64,000 nucleotides of DNA from Hyphomicrobiales bacterium (GTDB lineage: Bacteria > Pseudomonadota > Alphaproteobacteria > Rhizobiales > Rhizobiaceae): contig UCJU01000004.1 in assembly GCA_900472925.1 (NCBI GenBank), positions 361,129 to 425,128 of the forward strand, written 5' to 3'. The notes beneath the pieces were generated by a model, which saw only the letters and a program-made list of their open reading frames with translations, searched no databases and was not told where the DNA came from. Each line of letters starts with the position of its first letter. Position 1 is the first letter of the stretch. Both the position numbers and the translations under genes were made by a program. This document shows, in pieces, positions 1 to 7,700 of the stretch.

Positions 1-225
1 CGCGGTCTAATCGAGGCGATTTTTTGCCTCTCCTCGGCTTCATGCTGTCACTATCATCTCGGCTCGCGCCTCTGATATTCCACGAAATATATCATCGCTT
101 TTGAGGCTGTAAAGGCAAACTGCAAGCAATTTGAACAAATAGCTAATATTGCTTATTCATTGTGCAAACGAGGAAATATTATATCGCAGTCAGGCTGATC
201 TGGGCAAAATCTGAGCGTCGATACA
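1..225. other. Left-edge intergenic region
   Basis: No coding region is convincing here. The stretch is AT-rich from about 85 to 185 and lies downstream of the minus-strand rhodanese gene. It contains a partly palindromic element resembling the operator candidates further right, so it probably holds the promoter of a leftward gene that begins beyond the window edge. That reading is inference. Confidence 0.4.
73..94. promoter_or_regulatory. Candidate operator, TGATAT...ATATCA
   Basis: Inverted arms TGATAT and ATATCA flank a core containing CCACGAAATAT, which resembles the CTACGAGATATT repeat unit at 1178-1189. It may be a third site for the GntR-family regulator at 3078-3776, serving a leftward promoter outside the window. 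The match is weaker than at 3909-3926. Confidence 0.25.
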
Positions 226-1083
226 TCATGCAGGATCGGCGCCGACCACGACAGGTCGCTCGGGATCGCCGACCCACGCAGACCACGAGCCGGGATACAT
301 GGCCGCATCGATTCCGATAGAGGCGAGCGCCAGCACCGTATGTGCTGCCGACATTCCTGCGCCGCAATACACCCCAACCGGCTTTTTGCCATCGGCTCCC
401 AGCGCCCGGTACATCTCGCGCAGGGTGTCCCCATCGGTGAAATTGCCATAGTCCGTTACGTTGTCGGGTGCCGGTGCGCTTAGGGCATGTGGTATATGGC
501 CACGCGGCGGCTGGCCGAGCGCGACTTTTCCGCCGATGTAATTGGCCCTGATACGGGCATCGAGAAGAACGCCTGTGGTCGCCAACTTCATCGCATCGTC
601 AGCGGAAATCTCGGCCATATGCCCAGGCGACAGAGTGATGTCGCTTGGCCTCGGCGTCTTGGTCTCTTCCGTCACCGGCAGGCCCGCGGCGATCCATGCC
701 GGAAAGCCACCATCCAGCACCCTCACATCCGGCAAGCCTGCCCAACGCAGAACCCACCATGCGCGCGCTGCCGTCATGCTGCGATCGGCATCGTAAATGA
801 CGATCGTGCTTTGAGGCCGCAGACCCCATGCCCGTGTCTTGGCTTGAAGCTCTGCGATATCGGGCAAGGGTCTCTGACCACCCTCGACACTCGCAGGCGA
901 CTGAAAATCGCTGTAGGCCTGCGTGTCTATCGCGCCCCTGATCCGCTGTCCCGTAAAGGAATTCTGACCGGTATAGGGATTGATGGAGTGGACGGCGAGT
1001 ATCGTCACATCCGCGCCGCAGGACATCATCTCCTTTAGCTGGACTGGTGTCAAAAGAACCGATGTGCGGATAGGGTCAGACAT
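226..1083 (-). CDS. Two-domain sulfurtransferase (rhodanese / mercaptopyruvate type)
   Basis: A 285-residue protein with two rhodanese domains, the usual length for thiosulfate or 3-mercaptopyruvate sulfurtransferases. The N-terminal domain is structural; the C-terminal domain carries the catalytic cysteine (about residue 240) in VYCGAGMSAAHT, a variant of the family's CG(S/T)G(V/M)TA loop. The enzyme moves sulfur from a donor to an acceptor through a cysteine persulfide. The ATG is preceded by GGAG at a good distance. The gene is divergent from the ABC ATPase gene at 1263 and shares its operator-containing promoter region, which suggests common control with the cluster to the right. Substrate preference cannot be read from sequence. 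Confidence 0.85.
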   Translation of the reverse strand: MSDPIRTSVLLTPVQLKEMMSCGADVTILAVHSINPYTGQNSFTGQRIRGAIDTQAYSDFQSPASVEGGQRPLPDIAELQAKTRAWGLRPQSTIVIYDADRSMTAARAWWVLRWAGLPDVRVLDGGFPAWIAAGLPVTEETKTPRPSDITLSPGHMAEISADDAMKLATTGVLLDARIRANYIGGKVALGQPPRGHIPHALSAPAPDNVTDYGNFTDGDTLREMYRALGADGKKPVGVYCGAGMSAAHTVLALASIGIDAAMYPGSWSAWVGDPERPVVVGADPA

Positions 1084-1165
1084 TCGTGTCTCCGGATATG
1101 CGGGCTGTGCTCAAGGTACTTATAAAATTGTCCGGAGCGAATAAGATGACAAGCAATAAAATATC

Positions 1166-1222
1166 TTACGTAATATTCTACGAGATATTTTTATTGACAT
1201 TCTCCGTTCTCCGCTGTGCAAT
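1166..1222 (+). promoter_or_regulatory. Divergent promoter region with tandem operator-like repeats
   Basis: TTACGTAATATT (1166-1177) is followed at once by CTACGAGATATT (1178-1189), a direct repeat matching at 9 of 12 positions. Immediately to the right, TTGACA (1194-1199) and TGCAAT (1217-1222) form a sigma70-like promoter with a 17-bp spacer. Transcription would start near 1229, which argues against any start codon at or before 1221 for the ABC gene. TACGTAATAT recurs exactly at the racemase promoter (3915-3924), so one regulator probably binds both. Confidence 0.5.
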
Positions 1223-1262
1223 GCCCCTCTGCCAGCCTGATCACGATCTGGAGTATCGACGT

Positions 1263-3065
1263 TTGACAGTTCTTTCAGTCGAAAATCTGACCACCGCCTT
1301 TCGCCGCAATGGCGTGTGGAACTCCGTGGTCAATGATGTAAGCTTCACCATCGATGCCGGGGAAACTGTGGCAATTGTCGGCGAATCCGGTTCCGGCAAA
1401 AGCGTCACGGCCATGTCGATCATGCGGCTGTTGCCGGAGCGGACATCGCGTGTCACCGGCACCGTCAAGCTTGGCGACACGGACCTGCTGGCGCTTCCCG
1501 AGCGACAGATGCAGGATATTCGTGGCAACGATATTGCGATGATTTTCCAGGAGCCGATGACATCGCTCAACCCGGTGCTGTCAGTCGGTCGCCAGATCGC
1601 GGAGGCCATCATCCGGCATCGCGCTATTTCCAAAGCAGAGGCGCGGGCGGAAACGGTGCGACTTCTCGAGCGCGTGCGCATACCAGCCGCGTCAAGCCGT
1701 TTCGATGAATATCCGCACCAGCTTTCCGGTGGAATGCTCCAGCGCATCATGATCGCCATGGCGCTTGCCTGTCGTCCGAAACTGCTGATCGCCGATGAGC
1801 CGACGACGGCTCTAGACGTCACGGTCCAAGCCGAAATCCTGCAACTGATCAAGTCCTTGCAGGATGAAGAGAACATGGCTGTCCTCTTCATCACCCACGA
1901 CATGGGCGTGGTGGCCGAGATCGCAGATCGCACCGTGGTCATGTTTCGCTCTCGCGCGCTCGAAACCGGGAAGACCGAACAGATTTTTGCCGAACCGGCC
2001 AATGTCTATACCAAAGCGTTGCTGTCTGCCGTGCCAAGGCTGGGTTCGATGGAAGGTCACGATTATCCGGCGACGTTTCCGCTGACCGATACGGATACAG
2101 GCGTGTCCTCAGCCGAACGTGAGATTGCAGGAACCATACCCGCAAACAAACCGCCGATCCTGGAAGTCCGCAATCTGATCACCCGGTTCGATATCAAATC
2201 CGGAGTGTTTGGTCGCGTTAGCGGTCGTGTCCATGCCGTAGAGAATATCTCCTTTGATCTGCATGAGGGAGAAACACTGGCGCTCGTGGGCGAATCCGGC
2301 TGCGGCAAGTCCACCACTGGGCGGTCTGTGTTGCGGCTGATCGAGCCCGTCAGCGGCTCCATCCTCATCAACGGGCAGGATGTCCGGTCCCTGACGCCAT
2401 CAGCCCTTTCCAGCCAGCGCCAGCATATGCAGATGATCTTTCAGGATCCGTTCTCCAGCCTTAATCCGCGCATGCGTGTCGGTGAGGCCATCATGGAGCC
2501 ACTGGTGTCACATGGTCTCGCATCGGCCAAAGATGCCCGCGACAGAGCCACGGACCTGCTGGTTCGGGTGGGATTGCAGGCCGATATGGCAAAGCGTTTC
2601 CCGCATGAGTTCTCTGGCGGTCAGCGCCAGCGCATCAGCATCGCACGCGCGCTGACGCTCAATCCCGGCCTCATCGTCGCCGACGAAGCCGTGTCGGCGC
2701 TCGATGTCTCGATCAAGGCGCAGGTCGTCAATCTCATGATGGAATTGCAAGAGCAGTTGAAAATCGCCTACCTCTTCATCAGCCACGATATGGCGGTCGT
2801 TGAGCGTGTCAGCCACCGTGTCGCAGTCATGTATTTGGGCGAGATCGTTGAAATCGGTACGCGTGCGCAGATCTTCGGCAATCCTCAGCATGCCTACACA
2901 AAGAGGCTGCTCAGTGCCGTTCCGATTGCCGATCCGGCAAGGCGGCATTTGCGAAAAGTGGCTGAGGGCAGGGAGATCGGCAGTGCAGTCCGTCCGGTTG
3001 ATTACGTGCCGGTGGCGGCGCGCTATACGGAGCCAGCGCCTGGCCATCTGGTCAAGGTCGCGTGA
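1263..3065 (+). CDS. Dipeptide/oligopeptide-type ABC transporter, fused double ATPase
   Basis: One chain holds two complete ABC ATPase domains of the DppD/DppF (OppD/OppF, GsiA) kind. Domain 1 shows Walker A GESGSGKS, signature LSGGMLQR and Walker B LLIADEPTTALD; domain 2 shows GESGCGKS, FSGGQRQR and LIVADEAVSALD, plus the C-terminal extension typical of peptide importers. It would energise uptake of a small peptide or related nitrogen compound. I prefer a TTG start at 1263 with GGAG upstream, giving 600 residues; the in-frame ATG at 1221 and the longer reading from 1086 run through the promoter. No permease or binding protein lies nearby, so partners are probably left of the window. Confidence 0.85.
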   Translation: MTVLSVENLTTAFRRNGVWNSVVNDVSFTIDAGETVAIVGESGSGKSVTAMSIMRLLPERTSRVTGTVKLGDTDLLALPERQMQDIRGNDIAMIFQEPMTSLNPVLSVGRQIAEAIIRHRAISKAEARAETVRLLERVRIPAASSRFDEYPHQLSGGMLQRIMIAMALACRPKLLIADEPTTALDVTVQAEILQLIKSLQDEENMAVLFITHDMGVVAEIADRTVVMFRSRALETGKTEQIFAEPANVYTKALLSAVPRLGSMEGHDYPATFPLTDTDTGVSSAEREIAGTIPANKPPILEVRNLITRFDIKSGVFGRVSGRVHAVENISFDLHEGETLALVGESGCGKSTTGRSVLRLIEPVSGSILINGQDVRSLTPSALSSQRQHMQMIFQDPFSSLNPRMRVGEAIMEPLVSHGLASAKDARDRATDLLVRVGLQADMAKRFPHEFSGGQRQRISIARALTLNPGLIVADEAVSALDVSIKAQVVNLMMELQEQLKIAYLFISHDMAVVERVSHRVAVMYLGEIVEIGTRAQIFGNPQHAYTKRLLSAVPIADPARRHLRKVAEGREIGSAVRPVDYVPVAARYTEPAPGHLVKVA

Positions 3066-3077
3066 CAGGTCGTGCCT

Positions 3078-3776
3078 TTAGAGCGTCAACCCACCCTGAC
3101 CGGTCGCAATCAGCGCCCCCAGAATGCCGCTGCGGGTATTTTCATTGTGCTCGACGATAACCTCCCGCGCCAGATCAGAATCTCTCTTGCGCAGCGCCGC
3201 AACGATGCGGTGATGATCGACATTGGTTTCCGGATTGATGTCGCGAACACGCGCGCCCATGTAGAACAGCCGCGCACATTCCTCCAGATGGCTCATCACC
3301 AGCGCGTAGAGGCGCGGATTGCGGGAACCACGAGCAATAGCAGAATGGAATTCCTGATTGGAATCCACAAAGGTTTTCGTGCTGATCTCCTCGCCGATCA
3401 CGTAGCTGACATCCGCCAGCTGATCGAGCGCATTCAGGTCTTCATCGGTGAGATTCTTGGCCGCGAGCGCTGCCGCCGTTCCTTCCAGCATGCCGCGGAT
3501 GGCGAAAAGGTCGTTCATGTCCTTCACGGTGACAGGCGTGACGCGGTAGCCGCGGCGCGGATAGGCTTCCATGAAGCCTTCGACGCAAAGCCGTGCCAGC
3601 GCTTCGCGCACCGGCGTCTTGCTGACGGAAAGTTGCTCGGCAAGCTCCGGCTCGGATACATCCATGCCTGGCGCCAGTTCGCCGGTGATGATGCGCTCAC
3701 GCAAAATGGCGTAGGCTTTCTCGGTCAGAGATTTGCTGCGTTTTTCACCCGACACGTCCGCTTTGTTCAAAGCCAC
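3078..3776 (-). CDS. GntR-family transcriptional regulator (FCD subfamily)
   Basis: A 232-residue FadR/FCD-type regulator. The N-terminal winged helix contains AYAILRERIITGELAPG and the recognition segment LSVSKTPVREALARL; the C-terminal part is an all-helical FCD ligand-binding domain with the metal-binding pattern residues (D/N...H...H) visible around SNQEFHSAIAR and MVDHHR-type segments. These proteins usually repress neighbouring catabolic genes until a small acid binds. The gene faces the ABC ATPase gene convergently and the racemase operon divergently; TACGTA palindromes at both promoters are its likely targets. Confidence 0.88.
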   Translation of the reverse strand: MALNKADVSGEKRSKSLTEKAYAILRERIITGELAPGMDVSEPELAEQLSVSKTPVREALARLCVEGFMEAYPRRGYRVTPVTVKDMNDLFAIRGMLEGTAAALAAKNLTDEDLNALDQLADVSYVIGEEISTKTFVDSNQEFHSAIARGSRNPRLYALVMSHLEECARLFYMGARVRDINPETNVDHHRIVAALRKRDSDLAREVIVEHNENTRSGILGALIATGQGGLTL

Positions 3777-3887
3777 TCTCCAGTTTCACACTTACGCAAT
3801 GCGTGTATGCCCGCGACGTCAACATAGGTCAGTCATCCCGGCATTGCTATGCACCGATTACGCCATGAGTTCACCACCAACAGAACT

Positions 3888-3926
3888 TTGACAACCATCG
3901 ACACGCTGATATACTACGTAATATAT
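3888..3926 (+). promoter_or_regulatory. Promoter with overlapping TACGTA palindrome (GntR operator candidate)
   Basis: TTGACA (3888-3893) and TATACT (3910-3915) make a sigma70-like promoter with a 16-bp spacer. An 18-bp near-perfect palindrome, ATATACTACGTAATATAT (3909-3926, 16 of 18 positions symmetric), covers the -10 element, an ideal place for a repressor. It shares the ten bases TACGTAATAT with the site at 1167-1176. Binding by the adjacent GntR protein is inferred. Confidence 0.55.
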
Positions 3927-3971
3927 TTTAGAGATACAATCCACGCTTCCGATCACGCCGCAGGTATCGTC

Positions 3972-4634
3972 TTGTCAGAAATTCTCGTCATCAATCCCAA
4001 CAGTTCTGTCTCTGTCACGCGCTCGATGGAAGCCTGCCTCGGCCTCGTCCGCGATTCCACCCGCCACACAATCCGGTGCACGGAGCTTGCCAAATCACCG
4101 GCGGGCATCGAGACCGACGCGCATGTCGGCGAAGTCATTCCCAATATTGTCGAAGCCGTGAACGCGGCGTCTGCCGATGCCTTCGTGCTCGCCTGCTTTT
4201 CGGACCCCGGCATTGCAACGGTCAGAAAGACGACAAATCGACCTGTGGTCGGCATTGCCGAAGCTGCCTATCTAGCAGCGCTTGGTCTTGGGCACCGCTT
4301 CGGCATCATCTCTCTGGGCCAATCCTCGATTGATCGACACCTGCGTTATCTGAAACATCTCGGCTTCGACGGTCGCTTGGCGGGTGACCGCTCCATCGAC
4401 AAGACGGTAGTGGAGTTGATGGCGGGAGACGTCGTCGAGATCGTTTCGCGCACGGCCAAAGTGCTCCGCGATGAAGATGGTGCCGACGTCATCATTCTCG
4501 GTTGTGCAGGCCTTGGCGGATATCGGCTTGCGCTGGAAGAAACACTCGGGCTTCCCGTCATCGATCCCGTTCAGGCGGGTGTGGCGCTGGCATGTACGAC
4601 ATTGGACCTCCAATATGGAAGGCATGCATCATGA
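3972..4634 (+). CDS. Asp/Glu/hydantoin racemase family protein
   Basis: About 220 residues from a TTG start with AGG seven bases upstream. The in-frame ATG at 3849 is unlikely because the promoter lies between. The family is cofactor-independent and uses two cysteines to move a proton at an alpha carbon; both are present, Cys75 in ACFSDPG and Cys178 in LGCAGLGG. The opening ILVINPNSS is typical of hydantoin racemases. The stop overlaps the ATG of the following cyclic-amide hydrolase (ATGA), the pairing expected for racemase plus hydantoinase. Substrate is inferred from context; a maleate isomerase or amino-acid racemase role is possible. Confidence 0.8.
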   Translation: MSEILVINPNSSVSVTRSMEACLGLVRDSTRHTIRCTELAKSPAGIETDAHVGEVIPNIVEAVNAASADAFVLACFSDPGIATVRKTTNRPVVGIAEAAYLAALGLGHRFGIISLGQSSIDRHLRYLKHLGFDGRLAGDRSIDKTVVELMAGDVVEIVSRTAKVLRDEDGADVIILGCAGLGGYRLALEETLGLPVIDPVQAGVALACTTLDLQYGRHAS

Positions 4635-5992
4635 GCTATGATATCGTGATAACCGGCACCGTGGTTCTGCCGGATGGTCCGCTGGAAAACGGCTGGATCG
4701 CTGTCAAGGACGGAAAGATTGCCGCCATCGGTCGTGATCAGGTTCCAGATGCCGCGGAGCAGTTCGACGCTGGCGAAGACTTGATCATTCCAGGGGTCAT
4801 CGATGGCCAGACCCATGCCTGCAGCTATGGCGGTCTGCCCGGCATTGCCTCGACCACACGCTCGGCGGTGGCTGGCGGGATCACAACAATCGTGGACATG
4901 CCCTATGATAATCCCGATCCGCTCAATTCCTTGGCGCGGCTAGATGCCAAGATTGCGGCGATCGAAGAGCACGCCCATTGCAATGTTGCGCTCTACGCCA
5001 CTGTCATGCCAGATCAGTCCACCGAGGAGATCGAGGGACTGATCGCCGGTGGCGTCGTGGCTTTCAAGATTTCGACTTTCGAAAGCAGTCCGACGCGCTT
5101 TCCCCGCATCTCCTCAAACCAGACGCTGGACATTTTCACGGCCCTTGCGGATACGGATATTCCGCTTGGCGTGCACAATGAAGATCAGGGAATCGTGCGC
5201 GCTCACATCGCAGCTGCCAAGGCCGCAGGTCGTGATGGCATAGAGGCGCATTCCGAAAGCAGGCCACCGGCGGCAGAAATGGCGGCAACAGCGCAATTTC
5301 TGGAACTGGGGGCGGCTGCAGGCGCGCACGCACATATCGTCCACCTGACGACGACACGCGGCTTCGATATCGTTGAAAACTACTTGCTGGACGGTTTCCG
5401 CGCCACCGGCGAACTCTGCGTGCACTATCTGTGGCTCGATCCGGAAATCGACGGTCCCGCGCTTGGCGCAAAAATGAAGGTCAATCCGCCCATCCGCCCT
5501 GGCCAGATCGAGGCACTGTGGGAAGACGTGGCGGATGGCCGCATTGCCTTCGTCAGCTCGGACCATTCCAGCTGGCCGGTCGACAACAAGTTCACACCCT
5601 CCATATTCGAGGCGGGTGCAGGTGTCCCCGGTCTCGAAACCCTGCTTCCGGCATTCTACACCGGCGCGGAAATGCGTGGTTACGAGGCTGCGATGATGAC
5701 GATCGAACAGCTATGCGAACGGCCCGCGAAGTTCTTCGGTCTGTGGCCCGAAAAGGGAGCATTGCGGGTTGGTGCAGACGCAGACATCGCCATTCTCAAA
5801 GCTGAACCGCAGATCTGGGATTCGTCGAAAGCCCATGACGAACTGTGCTGGAGCCCGTTCGATGGACGCGAATTTTCGGTTCGCGTGGTGCGCACCTATG
5901 TTGGCGGCAAGCTGGCGTGGAATGGTACAGACATCGTCAATGCCGCCGGTGACGGAAAATACGCCGCACGCGGTACATCCAGCTGGTTTTAA
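4631..5992 (+). CDS. Cyclic amidohydrolase (dihydropyrimidinase / allantoinase / hydantoinase-like)
   Basis: A 453-residue amidohydrolase of the dihydroorotase-dihydropyrimidinase-allantoinase group, translationally coupled to the racemase gene. Metal-site residues can be placed: Lys146 (AFKIST, the carbamylated lysine), His182 (GVHNEDQ), His238 (HIVHLT) and Asp311 (SSDHSS). The first metal motif, usually HxH after the first beta strand, reads Gln60-Thr61-His62 in VIDGQTHAC, so one ligand is altered. Such enzymes open a cyclic amide ring. The exact substrate is unknown; hydantoin-like compounds fit the adjacent racemase. The start at 4631 is fixed by the overlap and by similarity of the opening YDIVITGTVVLPDG to the family. 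Confidence 0.82.
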   Translation: MSYDIVITGTVVLPDGPLENGWIAVKDGKIAAIGRDQVPDAAEQFDAGEDLIIPGVIDGQTHACSYGGLPGIASTTRSAVAGGITTIVDMPYDNPDPLNSLARLDAKIAAIEEHAHCNVALYATVMPDQSTEEIEGLIAGGVVAFKISTFESSPTRFPRISSNQTLDIFTALADTDIPLGVHNEDQGIVRAHIAAAKAAGRDGIEAHSESRPPAAEMAATAQFLELGAAAGAHAHIVHLTTTRGFDIVENYLLDGFRATGELCVHYLWLDPEIDGPALGAKMKVNPPIRPGQIEALWEDVADGRIAFVSSDHSSWPVDNKFTPSIFEAGAGVPGLETLLPAFYTGAEMRGYEAAMMTIEQLCERPAKFFGLWPEKGALRVGADADIAILKAEPQIWDSSKAHDELCWSPFDGREFSVRVVRTYVGGKLAWNGTDIVNAAGDGKYAARGTSSWF

Positions 5993-6010
5993 AGATTCGA
6001 GGAGAACGAC

Positions 6011-6937
6011 ATGCCATTGATCAATAACCGGACATCCGGCGTTTTCGTCATAGCCTGCACCCCCTTTATCGATGATGGTGCAGTCGATGTCGCCAGCGTC
6101 GATAGCATGGTGGATTTCTACTACGACAAGGGCGCAGATGGCCTGACGATCCTTGGCATGATGGGGGAGGCGCCAAAGCTGACGCAGGCGGAATCCATTG
6201 CCATCACCCGTCAGACATTGGCACGATCAGGCGACAAGCCGGTTGTCGTCGGCGTGTCTGCCCCCGGCCTTGCCGCCATTGGTGAACTGACGAAGGCGGT
6301 CATGGACATGGGCGCTGCGGGCGTGATGGTTGCACCGCCATCCAGCCTTCGCACCGATGAACAGATTATCGGTTATTACCGCAATGTCGTCGACGCAATC
6401 GGCACAGAGGTTCCTGTTGTCTTGCAGGATTTTCCGCTGGTTACAGGCGTGCAGATTTCCTCGAAAACGCTCGGCACCATCTTCGAAGCGCATCCGAGCA
6501 TCGTCATGCTGAAGCATGAAGATTGGCCCGGCTTGCAAAAGATTACTGATCTGCGCAATGCCGAAGCCCAAGGTCGCCGCCGGACCTCGATCCTCTGCGG
6601 CAATGCCGGTGTGTTCCTGCCGGAAGAAATGCAGCGTGGCGCAGACGGCGCAATGACAGGCTTTGCCTATCCTGAAATGATGGTGGAGGTCTGCCGCCTC
6701 AGCAATGAAGGCAGATACGATGCTGCACAGGATCTGTTCGACGCCTATCTGCCGCTGATGCGCTACGAACAGCAACCGGGCCTTGGCCTTGCCATCCGCA
6801 AATATGTGCTGGCCAAGCGAGGTGCGATTACCGGCGCCGCCCAGCGCCGTCCGGGCGCTTCACTCAATGCGCAGGCCATCGCTGAAGTCGAACGACTGAT
6901 CGAGCGCCAGACGCGCAAACTCGAGGCTTTGAAATAA
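6011..6937 (+). CDS. Dihydrodipicolinate synthase (DapA) family aldolase
   Basis: A 308-residue class I aldolase barrel with the Schiff-base lysine at residue 168 (VMLKHEDWPG) and the GMMGEAPKLT loop where DapA has GTTGE. The tyrosine of the usual YN(V/I)P motif is Gln139 in LQDFP, so this is not a lysine-pathway DapA; members with altered motifs split or condense other 2-oxo acids. An AGGAG precedes the ATG. Its stop overlaps the next gene's start (TAATG), placing it in the racemase operon, where it could process the ring-opened product. The reaction is not determined. Confidence 0.8.
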   Translation: MPLINNRTSGVFVIACTPFIDDGAVDVASVDSMVDFYYDKGADGLTILGMMGEAPKLTQAESIAITRQTLARSGDKPVVVGVSAPGLAAIGELTKAVMDMGAAGVMVAPPSSLRTDEQIIGYYRNVVDAIGTEVPVVLQDFPLVTGVQISSKTLGTIFEAHPSIVMLKHEDWPGLQKITDLRNAEAQGRRRTSILCGNAGVFLPEEMQRGADGAMTGFAYPEMMVEVCRLSNEGRYDAAQDLFDAYLPLMRYEQQPGLGLAIRKYVLAKRGAITGAAQRRPGASLNAQAIAEVERLIERQTRKLEALK

Positions 6938-7695
6938 TGGACTTCATGATTTCCGGAAAAACAGCGCTCGTTCTGGGTGCCAGTCGTGGTCTGGGTGCTG
7001 CCATCGCCAAGGGGTTGGCCGCTGAAGGCGTCAAGGTCTTCGCCGCTGCCCGTAACGTGGCTGCTATGGAGAGGACCGACAACATCACCCCATTGACCGT
7101 TGATCTCTCGGACGCGACCTCCGTCGCTGCGATGATCGCAACTGTGACGGCAGCGGGTGGCGTCGATATTCTCGTCAACAACTCCGGTGGACCTAAGGCC
7201 GGACCCGCCGCCGGTCAATCCAAAGAAAGCTGGGCGAGCGCATTCGATAGCATGGCGACCTCCATCTTCACCGTAACTGACGCCATGCTGGAAGGTATGA
7301 TTGAACGCAAATGGGGGCGCATCATCACCATCGGGTCATCCGGCGTTGTGCAGCCCATCCCCAATCTGGCGCTCTCCAACGGCGTCCGCGCAGCGGTGTC
7401 CGGCTGGTCGAAGACATTGGCTGCCGAGGTTGCTCGCCACGGCATCACTGTCAACATGATCCTGCCCGGCCGGATCGACACCGACCGCGTGCGTGAACTC
7501 GATGCAGGCAAGGCAGAAAAGACAGCCAAGACGATCGAAGCGGTGCAGGAGGCCTCTCGTGCCGAAATCCCGGTCGGGCGTTACGGCACGCCGGAAGAAT
7601 TTGCGGACGTCGCCGTCTTTCTGGCGAGCGCGCGGGCGAGCTACGTTACCGGTTCGGCCATTCGCGTGGATGGCGGCATGATCAAGGGGTTTTAG
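6937..7695 (+). CDS. SDR family oxidoreductase with atypical active site
   Basis: A 252-residue Rossmann-fold short-chain dehydrogenase/reductase. The cofactor loop is GASRGLGAA and the NNAG-equivalent reads NNSGGP. The catalytic serine region IGSSGVV is present, but where most SDRs have YxxxK the sequence is LSNGVRAAVSGWSKTLA, with no tyrosine and arginine for lysine. This marks an atypical subgroup seen in 3-oxoacyl reductase-like proteins. The gene begins within the stop of the aldolase gene and is followed five bases later by the C-S lyase gene. Whether it is an active oxidoreductase is uncertain. Confidence 0.8.
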   Translation: MDFMISGKTALVLGASRGLGAAIAKGLAAEGVKVFAAARNVAAMERTDNITPLTVDLSDATSVAAMIATVTAAGGVDILVNNSGGPKAGPAAGQSKESWASAFDSMATSIFTVTDAMLEGMIERKWGRIITIGSSGVVQPIPNLALSNGVRAAVSGWSKTLAAEVARHGITVNMILPGRIDTDRVRELDAGKAEKTAKTIEAVQEASRAEIPVGRYGTPEEFADVAVFLASARASYVTGSAIRVDGGMIKGF

Positions 7696-7700
7696 CAGGG

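Noticed and set aside
3072..3827. 251-codon open frame on the plus strand opposite the GntR gene
   Set aside because: It mirrors the GntR coding sequence, has no ribosome site, and its translation shows no family features while the minus strand encodes a clear FCD regulator.
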